64,000 bases of DNA from an uncultured Eubacteriales bacterium. Its GTDB lineage: Bacteria > Bacillota > Clostridia > Christensenellales > Aristaeellaceae. The notes under the pieces are model-generated. The model saw only the letters and a list, made by a program, of their open reading frames with translations. It was not told the DNA's origin and ran no database searches. The stretch spans positions 103,730-167,729 of the forward strand of contig CACWHI010000005.1 in assembly GCA_902760595.1 (NCBI GenBank), in the 5' to 3' direction. Positions 10,995-18,931 of this stretch are shown one piece after another (position 1 is the first letter of the stretch; each line of letters begins with the position of its first letter). The position numbers and the translations under genes are program-made.

Positions 10995-11026
10995 AAGGCT
11001 GCCGCGAATCCAGCGGCGGCCTTTTT
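10995..11026 (+). terminator. Intrinsic terminator of the glg operon
   Basis: AAGGCTGCCGC pairs with GCGGCGGCCTT (one mismatch) and is followed by TTTTTG, 25 bp after the glgA stop. Confidence 0.88.
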
Positions 11027-11052
11027 GTTACATTTTAATTCTACAATTTGTC

Positions 11053-11081
11053 TTGACATCAGTCACTACATTGTGTAGAAT
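11053..11081 (+). promoter_or_regulatory. Promoter with overlapping BlaI/MecI-type operator
   Basis: TTGACA (11053-11058), 17 bp, TAGAAT (11076-11081). A dyad CTACA-TTG-TGTAG (11066-11078) spans the spacer and touches the -10, and a related half-site CTACAATTTG lies at 11041-11050. TACA/TGTA dyads are what BlaI/MecI repressors bind, and the repressor gene begins 43 bp downstream, so autorepression is likely. Confidence 0.75.
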
Positions 11082-11123
11082 TATATTCGACAGGCTGTCT
11101 TATTAAACGGAGGAGGTATTGGA

Positions 11124-11513
11124 ATGAAAGACCATCGACTGCCGGAGGCAGAGTTTACAGTCATGAAGGCGATGTGGGCGGCGGGGGCGCCGGTCACGTC
11201 GGCGGAGATCATGCGGTCGATCGGCGAGGAGCGAGGCTGGAAGCCGCAGACGCTGCTGACGCTGCTCTCCCGGCTGACGGAACGCGGTTTCATCACAGCA
11301 CGGCCCGGCAAGGGACGGGAAAAGCTGTTTTCCACCCTCATCAGCCGGGAGGAATACCTGGCCCGCGAGACCAGCGTCTTCATGGACGAGGTGCACGGCC
11401 GTTCCATCGGTTCGCTGCTGGCGGCACTGAACCGCGAAAAGATGAGCGCAAGCGACCTTCAGGAGCTGCAGAACTGGTTTGATCAGCTCAAGCGGGAGGC
11501 GTCTGAGCCATGA
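11124..11513 (+). CDS. BlaI/MecI-family winged-helix repressor
   Basis: 129 residues. The N-terminal winged helix is clear: LPEAEFTVMKAMWAAGAPVT, then KPQTLLTLLSRLTERGFI and a basic wing (RPGKGREKLF), followed by a C-terminal dimerisation helix region with the SASDLQELQNWFDQLK stretch. BlaI proteins repress until the partner M56 peptidase cleaves them. GGAGGAGG precedes the ATG. The stop overlaps the start of the M56 gene by 4 bp (ATGA), the standard BlaI-BlaR1 arrangement. No beta-lactamase or other obvious target is next door, so besides its own operon the regulon is unknown. Confidence 0.93.
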   Translation: MKDHRLPEAEFTVMKAMWAAGAPVTSAEIMRSIGEERGWKPQTLLTLLSRLTERGFITARPGKGREKLFSTLISREEYLARETSVFMDEVHGRSIGSLLAALNREKMSASDLQELQNWFDQLKREASEP

Positions 11514-13951
11514 GCGGATGGTTGGGTTCCCTGCTGAGCGGTATCCTGGGGATGAGCGTCCTGACGCTGGGCGTGATCCTGGCGCTGCCCCTCCTGTCCA
11601 GGCGTTACCGCCTTCGTACGGTGTACGGACTGCTGATCCTATGCCTGATCGGCTTCCTGATCCCCTGGCGGCCGCTGCTTACGCCCCGGACGGCTGTCAC
11701 CGTGGAACTCCCGGCTGACACCGTTCGTCAGTTACAGCCACTTCCTGCCCTTCCCGCGCTGGAAGAGGTCCCGCGTGACGCCGCGGTCGCCCATCCCGCC
11801 TCGGACCGTCAGCCCACGCAAAAAACCGCGGCGCGTCCGACCGTCGGATGGCGCGTCATTCTGCTCATTCTCTGGGCGACAGGCGCGGCGGCAGTCCTGG
11901 GTCTGGAGATCTCGCGGTATATTCGCTTCAGACGGCTGCTCTCCCGCTGGCGCGAGCCGGCCGGCGAACCGCTCACCGCATTGCTTCGCGAAGAAGCGAA
12001 CGATCTCAGCCTGAAACGGCTGCCGTCTCTCTGGACGGCCCCGGGCGTTTCCGGTCCCATGGTCCTCGGGCTGATCGCTCCGGCCATCTATTTGCCCGGT
12101 CAAACACCGGATACCGCGGATCTGCGGCTGATCCTGCGCCACGAGCTGACGCACATCCAGCAGGGTGATCTCCCCGTGAAATGGCTGACGCTGCTCGTCT
12201 GCGCGGCGCACTGGCCCAATCCGGTCGTGTGGCTGCTCCGGCGCGCACTGAACCAATACTGCGAGCTGAGCTGTGACGAGCGCGTCATGGCCGGCTCTGA
12301 TCTGACAGAACGCACCCGCTATTCCGAAAGCATGATTGCCGCTGTCCGCGTCGGCGAACGGACCCCCACCGTGCTGTGTACCGCGTTCCGCGGCGGTCTG
12401 AAACGTATGAAACGGAGGATACTTCACATTATGGATACTCATTCAAAGCGCATCGGCGCCGCGGCGGTGGCCGCGCTGCTTTGTCTGACGGTGCTGGCCG
12501 GCAGCCTCATGTCCTTCAGCGAAGCCGACGCCGTGACGAAGCTGCCTGAATTTCCAGAGAATTATGACTATGAATCAGAAGAACTCATTTCCTTTTCACA
12601 GCCCTATCCGGCCATCGCGGGGCCCGGTTTCGGACCCGCCTACAACTATTCGGATGATCCGCAATACCCCGCGGCCCTTTATGCCCCTGGCACACCGCTG
12701 GAGATCACCGGGCACAAGTGGCGGTCGGAGCATATCCCTGACGTCACCGGCAGGGACGGCATGGTCTGGCTTCAGGTGAACGTACTGGCCGGCGAACGCC
12801 TGGACGGCGTCTGGATGCCGGAGACCTTTGTCGAGCTCGGCGGCGTGAGCGTCCAGGAAACGCCGAAAGGCACCTTGAAGGCCGCCGAAGGGCAGACACA
12901 GGTGCCCATGTACTCGCGGATCACGGATAGAGCGCCCACCCACACCTTTGAAGCTGGCCGCGAGGCTGAGCTGATCAGCTGGCAGCCCGGATACGCCCAG
13001 ATCAGCGTCGGCGGCTATACCGGCTATGTCGCCGCGGACCAGCTGCTGCTCAGCCCGGAGATCACCGCTTCCCTCTCCCCCGCCTGGATGTACGGCTTCG
13101 ACAGCTGGCGCCTGGGCTACGGCGAACACTACCGCCAGTACCTGGCCTGGTTCGGGGAGATGGAGAACCGCTATGGGAGCAATGATTTCTGGAGCAACGA
13201 GAACAAAGCCCTGATGACGGACATGCAGCGTGAATACGGCCTGCTGCAGCCCGGCGCTGCCGCCTTTACCCTGCCGCAGGAGGGCGATATCACCGCCGAT
13301 GAGGCTATCGCCATTGGCAAACGACTGATCAGCGACAACGGCGGCACCGATGAGCTGGGCATTCCCTACTATGCCTGGCAGGCCTATTTCATGTATACGG
13401 CAGGCCGGGACGAGGAACCCTACTGGATGCTCCGCGCCTGGGCTACCCACACCGATATGGACCGGCAGAACATCCGCCTGACGCGGACTGGCGAACTGAT
13501 GGATATCTCCTCCTTCCGGGATGATCCCCACCCGGATAAGCCCTATTACAGCATCTCGCTCAACGTGCTGTACGGTGAGACGGAAGAGATGTGGCCCCCT
13601 GCCGTGCGCAGTGCCTATGATCCCGAGGGCTGTCCCCCACTGCGGGACGGCTGGAAGACAGAGTCCGAGATCCGGTCGATCGCCATGGATACCATCGAAG
13701 CCGCCTTCGGCGCGGACAAGCGGGCGGCCGTCGAAGACAAGTTCGAGGTCTATGCCAGCTATTACAACTATGGCAGGGTCGAAGACAACGCCGCGGAGGA
13801 GCGCATTTTCTGGACAGTCCACTGCGTCAACCGTACACCCGGCGAAGCCGAGGACATCGAGGTACAGATCAACATGGACGGCTCCCTGCGCGTCGAGCCC
13901 ATCGACAACTACTACGGTGATATCGACTTCACCCCCGGCGGGAACGGGTAA
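11510..13951 (+). CDS. BlaR1/MecR1-like M56 sensor peptidase with unusual external domain
   Basis: 813 residues. N-terminal membrane helices (about 5-25, 32-50, 115-140) flank a cytoplasmic zinc protease with HELTH at residues 211-215 and a downstream Glu in the YCELSCDERVM segment. A last membrane helix lies near 313-333. The large external part is not a penicillin-binding domain: residues about 455-515 look like an SH3b-type module (ELISWQPGYAQISVGGYTGY), and the remainder (about 590-813) is a mixed domain without recognisable catalytic motifs. The signal is therefore probably not a beta-lactam. Translationally coupled to the repressor gene. The length is well above classic BlaR1 (about 600). 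Confidence 0.88.
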   Translation: MSGWLGSLLSGILGMSVLTLGVILALPLLSRRYRLRTVYGLLILCLIGFLIPWRPLLTPRTAVTVELPADTVRQLQPLPALPALEEVPRDAAVAHPASDRQPTQKTAARPTVGWRVILLILWATGAAAVLGLEISRYIRFRRLLSRWREPAGEPLTALLREEANDLSLKRLPSLWTAPGVSGPMVLGLIAPAIYLPGQTPDTADLRLILRHELTHIQQGDLPVKWLTLLVCAAHWPNPVVWLLRRALNQYCELSCDERVMAGSDLTERTRYSESMIAAVRVGERTPTVLCTAFRGGLKRMKRRILHIMDTHSKRIGAAAVAALLCLTVLAGSLMSFSEADAVTKLPEFPENYDYESEELISFSQPYPAIAGPGFGPAYNYSDDPQYPAALYAPGTPLEITGHKWRSEHIPDVTGRDGMVWLQVNVLAGERLDGVWMPETFVELGGVSVQETPKGTLKAAEGQTQVPMYSRITDRAPTHTFEAGREAELISWQPGYAQISVGGYTGYVAADQLLLSPEITASLSPAWMYGFDSWRLGYGEHYRQYLAWFGEMENRYGSNDFWSNENKALMTDMQREYGLLQPGAAAFTLPQEGDITADEAIAIGKRLISDNGGTDELGIPYYAWQAYFMYTAGRDEEPYWMLRAWATHTDMDRQNIRLTRTGELMDISSFRDDPHPDKPYYSISLNVLYGETEEMWPPAVRSAYDPEGCPPLRDGWKTESEIRSIAMDTIEAAFGADKRAAVEDKFEVYASYYNYGRVEDNAAEERIFWTVHCVNRTPGEAEDIEVQINMDGSLRVEPIDNYYGDIDFTPGGNG

Positions 13952-14002
13952 ACAAACGAAATCGTCCGGACCAGCCGCCAGCAGTCGCTGGCAGCCGGCT
14001 TA

Positions 14003-14070
14003 AAAACCTGTGTGCGTGCGTGTAGGCTCATTCCGTATTGTCCTTACACGCACGCACACAGGTTTTGGTG
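14003..14070. terminator. Long perfect hairpin between convergent genes
   Basis: A 22-bp perfect inverted repeat: 14003-14024 and 14045-14066, with a 20-nt loop. The arms read AAAACCTGTGTGCGTGCGTG onward and end in TTTT on either strand, so it could terminate transcription in both directions between the M56 gene and pnp. The GTGTGCGTGCGTGT core is alternating purine-pyrimidine. Confidence 0.75.
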
Positions 14071-14120
14071 TTATTACGTCAAAACTTTTCACTTTCCTGA
14101 TCCGGAGCCGCAAAAGAAGA

Positions 14121-14151
14121 GGGGCTGTGCACGATGATCTGCAACAGCCCC
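14121..14151 (-). terminator. Hairpin after pnp
   Basis: GGGGCTGT (14121-14128) pairs with ACAGCCCC (14144-14151). Read on the minus strand it is followed by CTCTTCTTTTG, a weak U-tract, 38 bp past the pnp stop. The same GGGGCTG...CAGCCCC stem design recurs at 21439, 43351 and 60594. Confidence 0.6.
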
Positions 14152-14189
14152 CTGATGTCACTTACTCAGCAGCTATAAGCTTATCCGTA

Positions 14190-16343
14190 TTATTTTCCGT
14201 CACGGCGCGGCGGGCGGGTGCGCTCAGCGCGGTCGCCGGAGCGCTGCTGGGGCTGGCGCTCATACACCATGTCGTTGCGGATCAGGTTCACGCGGCCCTG
14301 GGAGTCGATCTCGCTGACCTTGACCTCGATCTCATCACCGATGGAGAGCACGTCTTCCACCTTCTCCACGCGGTGATTGGCCAGCTTGGAGATGTGCAGC
14401 ATGCCGTCCTTGCCGGGCAGCAGCTCCAGGAAGGCGCCGAAGTTCATGATGCGGACCACCTTGCCGGTGTATACATCGCCCACTTCGATGTCCTTGGCGA
14501 TGCCCTCGATGATGTGCCGCGCCTTGTCGGCAGCGGCCTGATCGGGCGTGGAGATGAACACGCGGCCGTCGTCCTCGATGTCGATCTTGACGCCGGTATC
14601 GTCGATGATCTTGTTGATCATCTTGCCGCGCGGGCCGATGACCTCGCTGATCTTCTCAGGATTGATGGTGAACTGGATGATCTTGGGCGCGTACGGGCTC
14701 AGCTGCTCGCGCGGACGCGGCAGGGTGTCCAGCATGATGCCCAGGATGTGCAGGCGGCCGCGCAGGGCCTGGCCCAGCGCCGCGGACAGGATCTCGCGGT
14801 TGATGCCCTTGATCTTGATGTCCATCTGGATGGCGGTGATGCCGTTCATGGTGCCGGCCACCTTGAAGTCCATATCACCCAGGAAGTCCTCGAGGCCCTG
14901 GATGTCGGTCAGGATGGCGATCTTGCCGGTTTCGGCATCCTGGATGAGGCCCATGGCCACACCGGCCACCGGCGCGTGGATCGGCACGCCCGCGTCCATC
15001 AGGGACAGGGTGCTGCCGCAGACGCTCGCCATGGAGGAGGAGCCGTTGCTGCTCAGGATCTCGCTGACCAGGCGCAGGGCGTACGGGAATTCCTCTTCGG
15101 TCGGGATCACGGGCAGGAGCGCGCGCTCCGCCAGCGCGCCGTGACCGATCTCGCGGCGGTTCGCGGAACGGGAACGGCCCGCTTCACCGGTCGCGAAGGA
15201 AGGCATATTATAGTGATGGATATAGCGCTTGCTGGTCTCGCCCACCAGGCCGTCCAGCTGCTGCGCTTCGCTGATGGAGCCCAGTGTAGTCACGGTCAGG
15301 GCCTGTGTCTCGCCGCGGGTGAAGACCGCGCTGCCGTGGGTGCGCGGCAGGACGCCGACTTCGCACCAGATGGGGCGGATCTCATCGACCTTGCGGCCGT
15401 CGGGACGGATGCCCTCGTCCAGGATCTTGCAGCGCATGACTTCCTTGTTCAGGTAGTACAGCGCGTCCGCGATCTCGCTTTCACGGCCGGGGAAGGTTTC
15501 AGCCAGGTGGCTCACGACGTCCGCCTTGACCTCCGCCTCGCGCTGCTGGCGTTCCTTGCGGACGTAGGTCTCGTAGACCCACTTGCACTTGTCCAGCGCG
15601 TACTCACGTACCGCCGCTTTCACATCGTCGCCGGTGGTCACGATGGGGAAATCGGACTTGGGCTTGCCGATCTCCGCGACGATCTTGTTCTGGAACTCGA
15701 CCAGCTCCTTAATGCCCTGATGCGCGTACAGGATCGCGTCCATCATGGCGTCCTCGCTGACCTCGTTGGCGCCCGCTTCGACCATCATGATGGCGTCATG
15801 GGTGCCGGCGACGGTCACGTGCATGTCGCTCATTTCGCTCTGCTGCACGTTGGGGTTCATCACGAGCTCACCGTTGACACGGCCGATCACCACAGCGCCG
15901 GTGGGGCCGCCCCACGGGATGTTGCTGACCGCCAGCGCGATCGAGGAGCCGATCATCGCCGGGAATTCCGGAGGATTGTCCGGTTCCACGGACAGCGTGG
16001 TCACCACGACCTGGACGTCGTTACGCATGCCCTTGTTGAACAGGGGACGCAGCGGGCGGTCGATCAGGCGGCAGGTCAGGGTCGCCTTCTCAGTCGGACG
16101 GCCTTCTCGCTTGATGAAGCCGCCGGGGATCTTGCCCACGGAATACTGCTTTTCCTCAAAGTCCACGCTCAGCGGGAAGAAATCCGTTCCCTCGCGCGGG
16201 GCTTCGGAGGCGGTCGCGGTCACCAGCACCACGGTCTCGCCGTAGCGCACGACGACGGAGCCGCCGGCCTGCTGGGCATACTTGCCGAATTCCAGCGTCA
16301 GCTTTCTGCCGGCAAAATCCATTGAATAAACCTTGTAATCCAT
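14190..16343 (-). CDS. pnp: Polyribonucleotide nucleotidyltransferase (PNPase)
   Basis: 717 residues from ATG 16343 (MDYKVYSMDFAGRK) with AAAGGAAG upstream. It degrades RNA 3' to 5' by phosphorolysis and is a core of RNA turnover. Two RNase PH domains are visible (PLSVDFEEKQYSVGKIPGGF in the first; HGSAVFTRGETQALTVTTLG and MASVCGSTLSLMDAGVPI in the second), then a KH domain (IGPRGKMINKIIDDTGVKID) and an S1 domain (VGDVYTGKVVRIMNFGAFLE). The tail is Arg/Gln-rich (PQQRSGDRAERTRPPRRDGK). It lies downstream of rpsO on the same strand with a hairpin between, the arrangement conserved widely in bacteria. Confidence 0.98.
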   Translation of the reverse strand: MDYKVYSMDFAGRKLTLEFGKYAQQAGGSVVVRYGETVVLVTATASEAPREGTDFFPLSVDFEEKQYSVGKIPGGFIKREGRPTEKATLTCRLIDRPLRPLFNKGMRNDVQVVVTTLSVEPDNPPEFPAMIGSSIALAVSNIPWGGPTGAVVIGRVNGELVMNPNVQQSEMSDMHVTVAGTHDAIMMVEAGANEVSEDAMMDAILYAHQGIKELVEFQNKIVAEIGKPKSDFPIVTTGDDVKAAVREYALDKCKWVYETYVRKERQQREAEVKADVVSHLAETFPGRESEIADALYYLNKEVMRCKILDEGIRPDGRKVDEIRPIWCEVGVLPRTHGSAVFTRGETQALTVTTLGSISEAQQLDGLVGETSKRYIHHYNMPSFATGEAGRSRSANRREIGHGALAERALLPVIPTEEEFPYALRLVSEILSSNGSSSMASVCGSTLSLMDAGVPIHAPVAGVAMGLIQDAETGKIAILTDIQGLEDFLGDMDFKVAGTMNGITAIQMDIKIKGINREILSAALGQALRGRLHILGIMLDTLPRPREQLSPYAPKIIQFTINPEKISEVIGPRGKMINKIIDDTGVKIDIEDDGRVFISTPDQAAADKARHIIEGIAKDIEVGDVYTGKVVRIMNFGAFLELLPGKDGMLHISKLANHRVEKVEDVLSIGDEIEVKVSEIDSQGRVNLIRNDMVYERQPQQRSGDRAERTRPPRRDGK

Positions 16344-16401
16344 TCTTCTTCCTTTCAACCTTCCCATGGTCATCCGGTCAGTCCCGGATACAACCAATAA
16401 C

Positions 16402-16426
16402 AGGCTACCGGCAGAGCCGATAGCCT
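16402..16426 (-). promoter_or_regulatory. rpsO-pnp intergenic hairpin
   Basis: On the minus strand AGGCTATCGGC-TCT-GCCGGTAGCCT forms an 11-bp stem with one G-T wobble and is followed by GTTATTGG, a poor U-tract. It may be a partial terminator or an RNase III-type processing site separating rpsO and pnp messages; the sequence cannot distinguish these. Confidence 0.6.
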
Positions 16427-16439
16427 ATTCCTTCTCAGC

Positions 16440-16703
16440 TTATTTACGCAGGTTCAGCTGGGCGATCAGGGTACGATAGCGCTCGATGTCCGTCTTCTTC
16501 AGGTATTCCAGAAGACCGCGGCGCTGACCGACCATCAGCAGCAGACCGCGGCGGCTGTGGTGGTCCTTCTTGTTGAGCTTCAGGTGCTCGTTCAGGTGGT
16601 TGATGCGTTCGGTCAGGATCGCTACCTGAACTTCGGGAGAACCGGTGTCGCCCTCGTGACGTGCGTAGGTGCTGATAATTTCTGCTTTGCGTGCCTTGTC
16701 CAT
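16440..16703 (-). CDS. rpsO: 30S ribosomal protein S15
   Basis: 87 residues, exact family length. S15 binds the central domain of 16S rRNA early in 30S assembly. Hallmarks are [37 protein letters not shown] and the end [27 protein letters not shown] precedes the ATG. It has its own promoter and a structured leader, and is followed by pnp. Confidence 0.98.
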   Translation of the reverse strand: MDKARKAEIISTYARHEGDTGSPEVQVAILTERINHLNEHLKLNKKDHHSRRGLLLMVGQRRGLLEYLKKTDIERYRTLIAQLNLRK

Positions 16704-16736
16704 TTTTCATGAACCTCCTTTTTATTCTGGCAATCG

Positions 16737-16782
16737 CCGTTCACTGAGCCTTCGGCGGAGGACCGCAAAACCAAGCGAACGG
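16737..16782 (-). ncRNA. Candidate S15 autoregulatory leader structure
   Basis: In the leader of rpsO (minus strand), CCGTTC (16782-16777) pairs with GAACGG (16742-16737), enclosing two small hairpins, GCGG-TCCT-CCGC and GCC-GAA-GGC. Such branched leaders are typical of S15 feedback sites, which bind the protein in place of 16S rRNA. The fold is drawn by eye. Confidence 0.4.
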
Positions 16783-16801
16783 TTCAAAAACCACGAGATT
16801 G

Positions 16802-16830
16802 ATAATACCATATCCCCGTTGTTTTGTAAA
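16802..16830 (-). promoter_or_regulatory. Sigma-A-like promoter of rpsO
   Basis: Minus strand TTTACA (16830-16825), 17 bp, TATTAT (16807-16802), about 100 bp before the rpsO ATG. It starts only 9 bp after the stop codon of the MATE gene. Confidence 0.75.
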
Positions 16831-16838
16831 CTGTTTTT

Positions 16839-18641
16839 TTATTGTTTTTCAGCGCATTCCGTACTTTTTTCAGGTACCGGCGGCTCCTGCGCCGCAGGCG
16901 CTTCAGCCGGAAGCTTGATGGTCAGGTTGTTCATGCTCAGCGAATAGGTATAGCTGACATCCCTGGCCAGTCCGCGCACCAGCTTCAGGCCCAGGGCGTC
17001 GGTGCTCGCGTCCGGCACGTAATGCACCGGATCGAACGCGGTGCAGTCGTCCCTGAACCGCAGGATCCAGGCGTCCGGCTTATGGAGCACGCGCAGCAAC
17101 AGGTGGTTCCGTTTTTTCTCCTGGTTAAACCCGTGGCTGACGGTATTGCTGGCCATTTCCTCCACGCACAGGGCGATGTGGTTGCTGAGCTTCGGGCTCT
17201 GGCCATGCTCCAGGCAGAAGGCCTCCGCGCGCTCCGCCGCCGCCGCCACCTCCTGGCGGGAGCTGATATCCACCTCCAGCAGGTTGTCGTCCGTCACGCC
17301 AAAGTCATCCCTGAGCAGCAGGTAGGCCCCGTCCTCGATGGGGCTCCGCTTCGTTTTCCGCCAGATATAGATGAAAAGAGACATGAGCGTCAGCGCCTCG
17401 CCGATCACAAAGTACAGCCACGCCCCGGTGACGCCGAAGATCCGGCTCATCAGGAAGGCTGCCGCCGCCGGGAAGACCGCCCCCTCCAGCAGCGATATGA
17501 GCTCCGAGAGGAGGACACGTTCGGTCGCCTGATAGGTGAATTTGAGCGCGTTGTTGACGCAGCACGGGATCAGGCCCGCCGCGAACAGCCTCAGGCCCAG
17601 GATCGCCATGGCCTGTGTGTCGTTGGCCCGGGGAATGAAAATCGAGACCAGCTGCGGCGCGAAGACCAGCAGCAGCACACCCACGACCGCGCCCAGAGCC
17701 ACCGAATAGCGCGCCAGCAGCCTCATCAGCTGCTTCAGACTGGTACGGTCCTCTTCATGATAAAAGATGCCGGACAGGGTCAGGGCGACGCCGCCAATGC
17801 CGGTCGTGATGCAGTTCGCGGAATTGCCCAGCGAGCTGATGACCGTATACGCGGCGATGGCGGGGGTGCCTCCCGCGCTTTTCAGGATATGGTTCATCAG
17901 AAAAACGAACACCACGGAGGCCGCCATGTTGAATCCGGCGGGGACGCCCCCGCGGAACAGCTCCGCCGTTTTCTTCCAGCTCACCAGCTTCCAGGAGAAG
18001 CGGAAGACGCAGCGCCTGGACAGGAAATAGAAGCAGCCCACGATCAGCGCGAGGTAATAGCTCAGGGAGGATGCCAGGCCCATGCCGAACATGCCGCCGT
18101 GGAACATATACACGTTCAGCAGGTCCAGCGTGATATCCGCCAGCGTCATGCTGAGGACGGCCGCGATGAGCAGGCTGCTCTGCCCCGCCATCTGCATGAA
18201 GGGTACCAGCACCAGCGCCGCCATGGAGCCCGGCGCGCCGATGCAGAAGCCCGCCAGATAGTCCTGCGTCTGCCGGTTCACGCTGCCATCATGGCCCGCG
18301 CCCATGATGGCAGCCAGCGGCGCCCGGAAAACCAGCACGCCAACCATGAACAGGATGGAGATGGCCGCCACCAGGATGACCGCCGTTGAATAGCCGGCGT
18401 TCGTTTCCTCCTGGGAGCCGCGGCCCAGCGACCGGCTGCACGCCACCTGGATACCCGCCGCCAGCAGGCTGCCGATGGCCCCGATGGCGAGCAGGATGGG
18501 ATTGGAGAAGCTGTAGGCGGCCATCCCCTCCTCGCCTAGGAAGCGGCTGATCATGATATTATCAATGAGCAGGCACACGGACACGGTCAAAGCCGAAAAA
18601 ATCTGCGCCGCAAGCATCTGGCGGACGAGCTTCTTGATCAT
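16839..18641 (-). CDS. MATE-family transporter fused to an RsbW-like histidine-kinase-type ATPase domain
   Basis: 600 residues. Residues about 1-445 form a twelve-helix MATE (MatE) exporter; the opening LVRQMLAAQIFSALTVSVCL and the IDNIMISRFLGEEGMAAYSF segment are typical. Residues about 465-580 are a GHKL/HATPase_c_2 domain like anti-sigma kinase RsbW: the N-box CVEEMASNTVSHGF, the RFRDDCTAFDP segment, and the G-box DALGLKLVRGLARDVSY. The tail is Pro/Glu-rich. MATE proteins exchange cations for drugs or metabolites; the ATPase domain could tie transport to nucleotide state or to a partner-switching pathway. This link is inference. It has its own promoter, divergent from the ECF S-component gene. 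Confidence 0.88.
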   Translation of the reverse strand: MIKKLVRQMLAAQIFSALTVSVCLLIDNIMISRFLGEEGMAAYSFSNPILLAIGAIGSLLAAGIQVACSRSLGRGSQEETNAGYSTAVILVAAISILFMVGVLVFRAPLAAIMGAGHDGSVNRQTQDYLAGFCIGAPGSMAALVLVPFMQMAGQSSLLIAAVLSMTLADITLDLLNVYMFHGGMFGMGLASSLSYYLALIVGCFYFLSRRCVFRFSWKLVSWKKTAELFRGGVPAGFNMAASVVFVFLMNHILKSAGGTPAIAAYTVISSLGNSANCITTGIGGVALTLSGIFYHEEDRTSLKQLMRLLARYSVALGAVVGVLLLVFAPQLVSIFIPRANDTQAMAILGLRLFAAGLIPCCVNNALKFTYQATERVLLSELISLLEGAVFPAAAAFLMSRIFGVTGAWLYFVIGEALTLMSLFIYIWRKTKRSPIEDGAYLLLRDDFGVTDDNLLEVDISSRQEVAAAAERAEAFCLEHGQSPKLSNHIALCVEEMASNTVSHGFNQEKKRNHLLLRVLHKPDAWILRFRDDCTAFDPVHYVPDASTDALGLKLVRGLARDVSYTYSLSMNNLTIKLPAEAPAAQEPPVPEKSTECAEKQ

Positions 18642-18684
18642 AGTCGATCTCCTTCCATGGACTAAACGAACAGATCGCAGGGCT

Positions 18685-18712
18685 ATTGTATCACAAAATC
18701 ATCGATTGGCAA
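18685..18712 (-). promoter_or_regulatory. Sigma-A-like promoter of the MATE fusion gene
   Basis: Minus strand TTGCCA (18712-18707), 16 bp, TACAAT (18690-18685), 44 bp before the ATG. Confidence 0.65.
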
Positions 18713-18732
18713 ATGAAAATGTCACGGCCCTG

Positions 18733-18762
18733 TTGACAGGATCGCATGATCCATGATAATAT
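18733..18762 (+). promoter_or_regulatory. Promoter of the ECF S-component transcript
   Basis: TTGACA (18733-18738), 18 bp, TAATAT (18757-18762). The predicted RNA start near 18769 coincides with the first leader hairpin. Confidence 0.7.
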
Positions 18763-18768
18763 CTTTTC

Positions 18769-18885
18769 GCGGCTGAAGCCGCTAAAATGTTTGCAGAAGC
18801 AGACGCAAGACCTGTTTCTTATTCGGATTCTTCCGGTGTCATGAAGGTGCCGACGGCCATCCTGCGGTGGCGTCGGTGTTTTTTT
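18769..18885 (+). promoter_or_regulatory. Leader RNA with intrinsic terminator (candidate riboswitch/attenuator)
   Basis: The leader begins with GCGGC-TGAA-GCCGC (18769-18782), then GTTTGC-AGAA-GCAGAC (18789-18804), a less structured stretch, and a terminator: CCGAC (18850-18854), bulged G, GCCA pairing with TGGC and GTCGG (18868-18876), then about seven T. Since the upstream gene runs the other way, this terminator can only act on the RNA made from the promoter at 18733, i.e. before the S-component gene. A competing helix CGGTGTC / GGTGCCG (wobble pairs) could free the terminator. I could not match it to TPP, THF, preQ1, cobalamin or FMN consensus by eye. Confidence 0.55.
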
Positions 18886-18931
18886 ATGCTTCCGGACCTC
18901 TGCCGCAGTCTATCAAAGGAGAAATCATATC

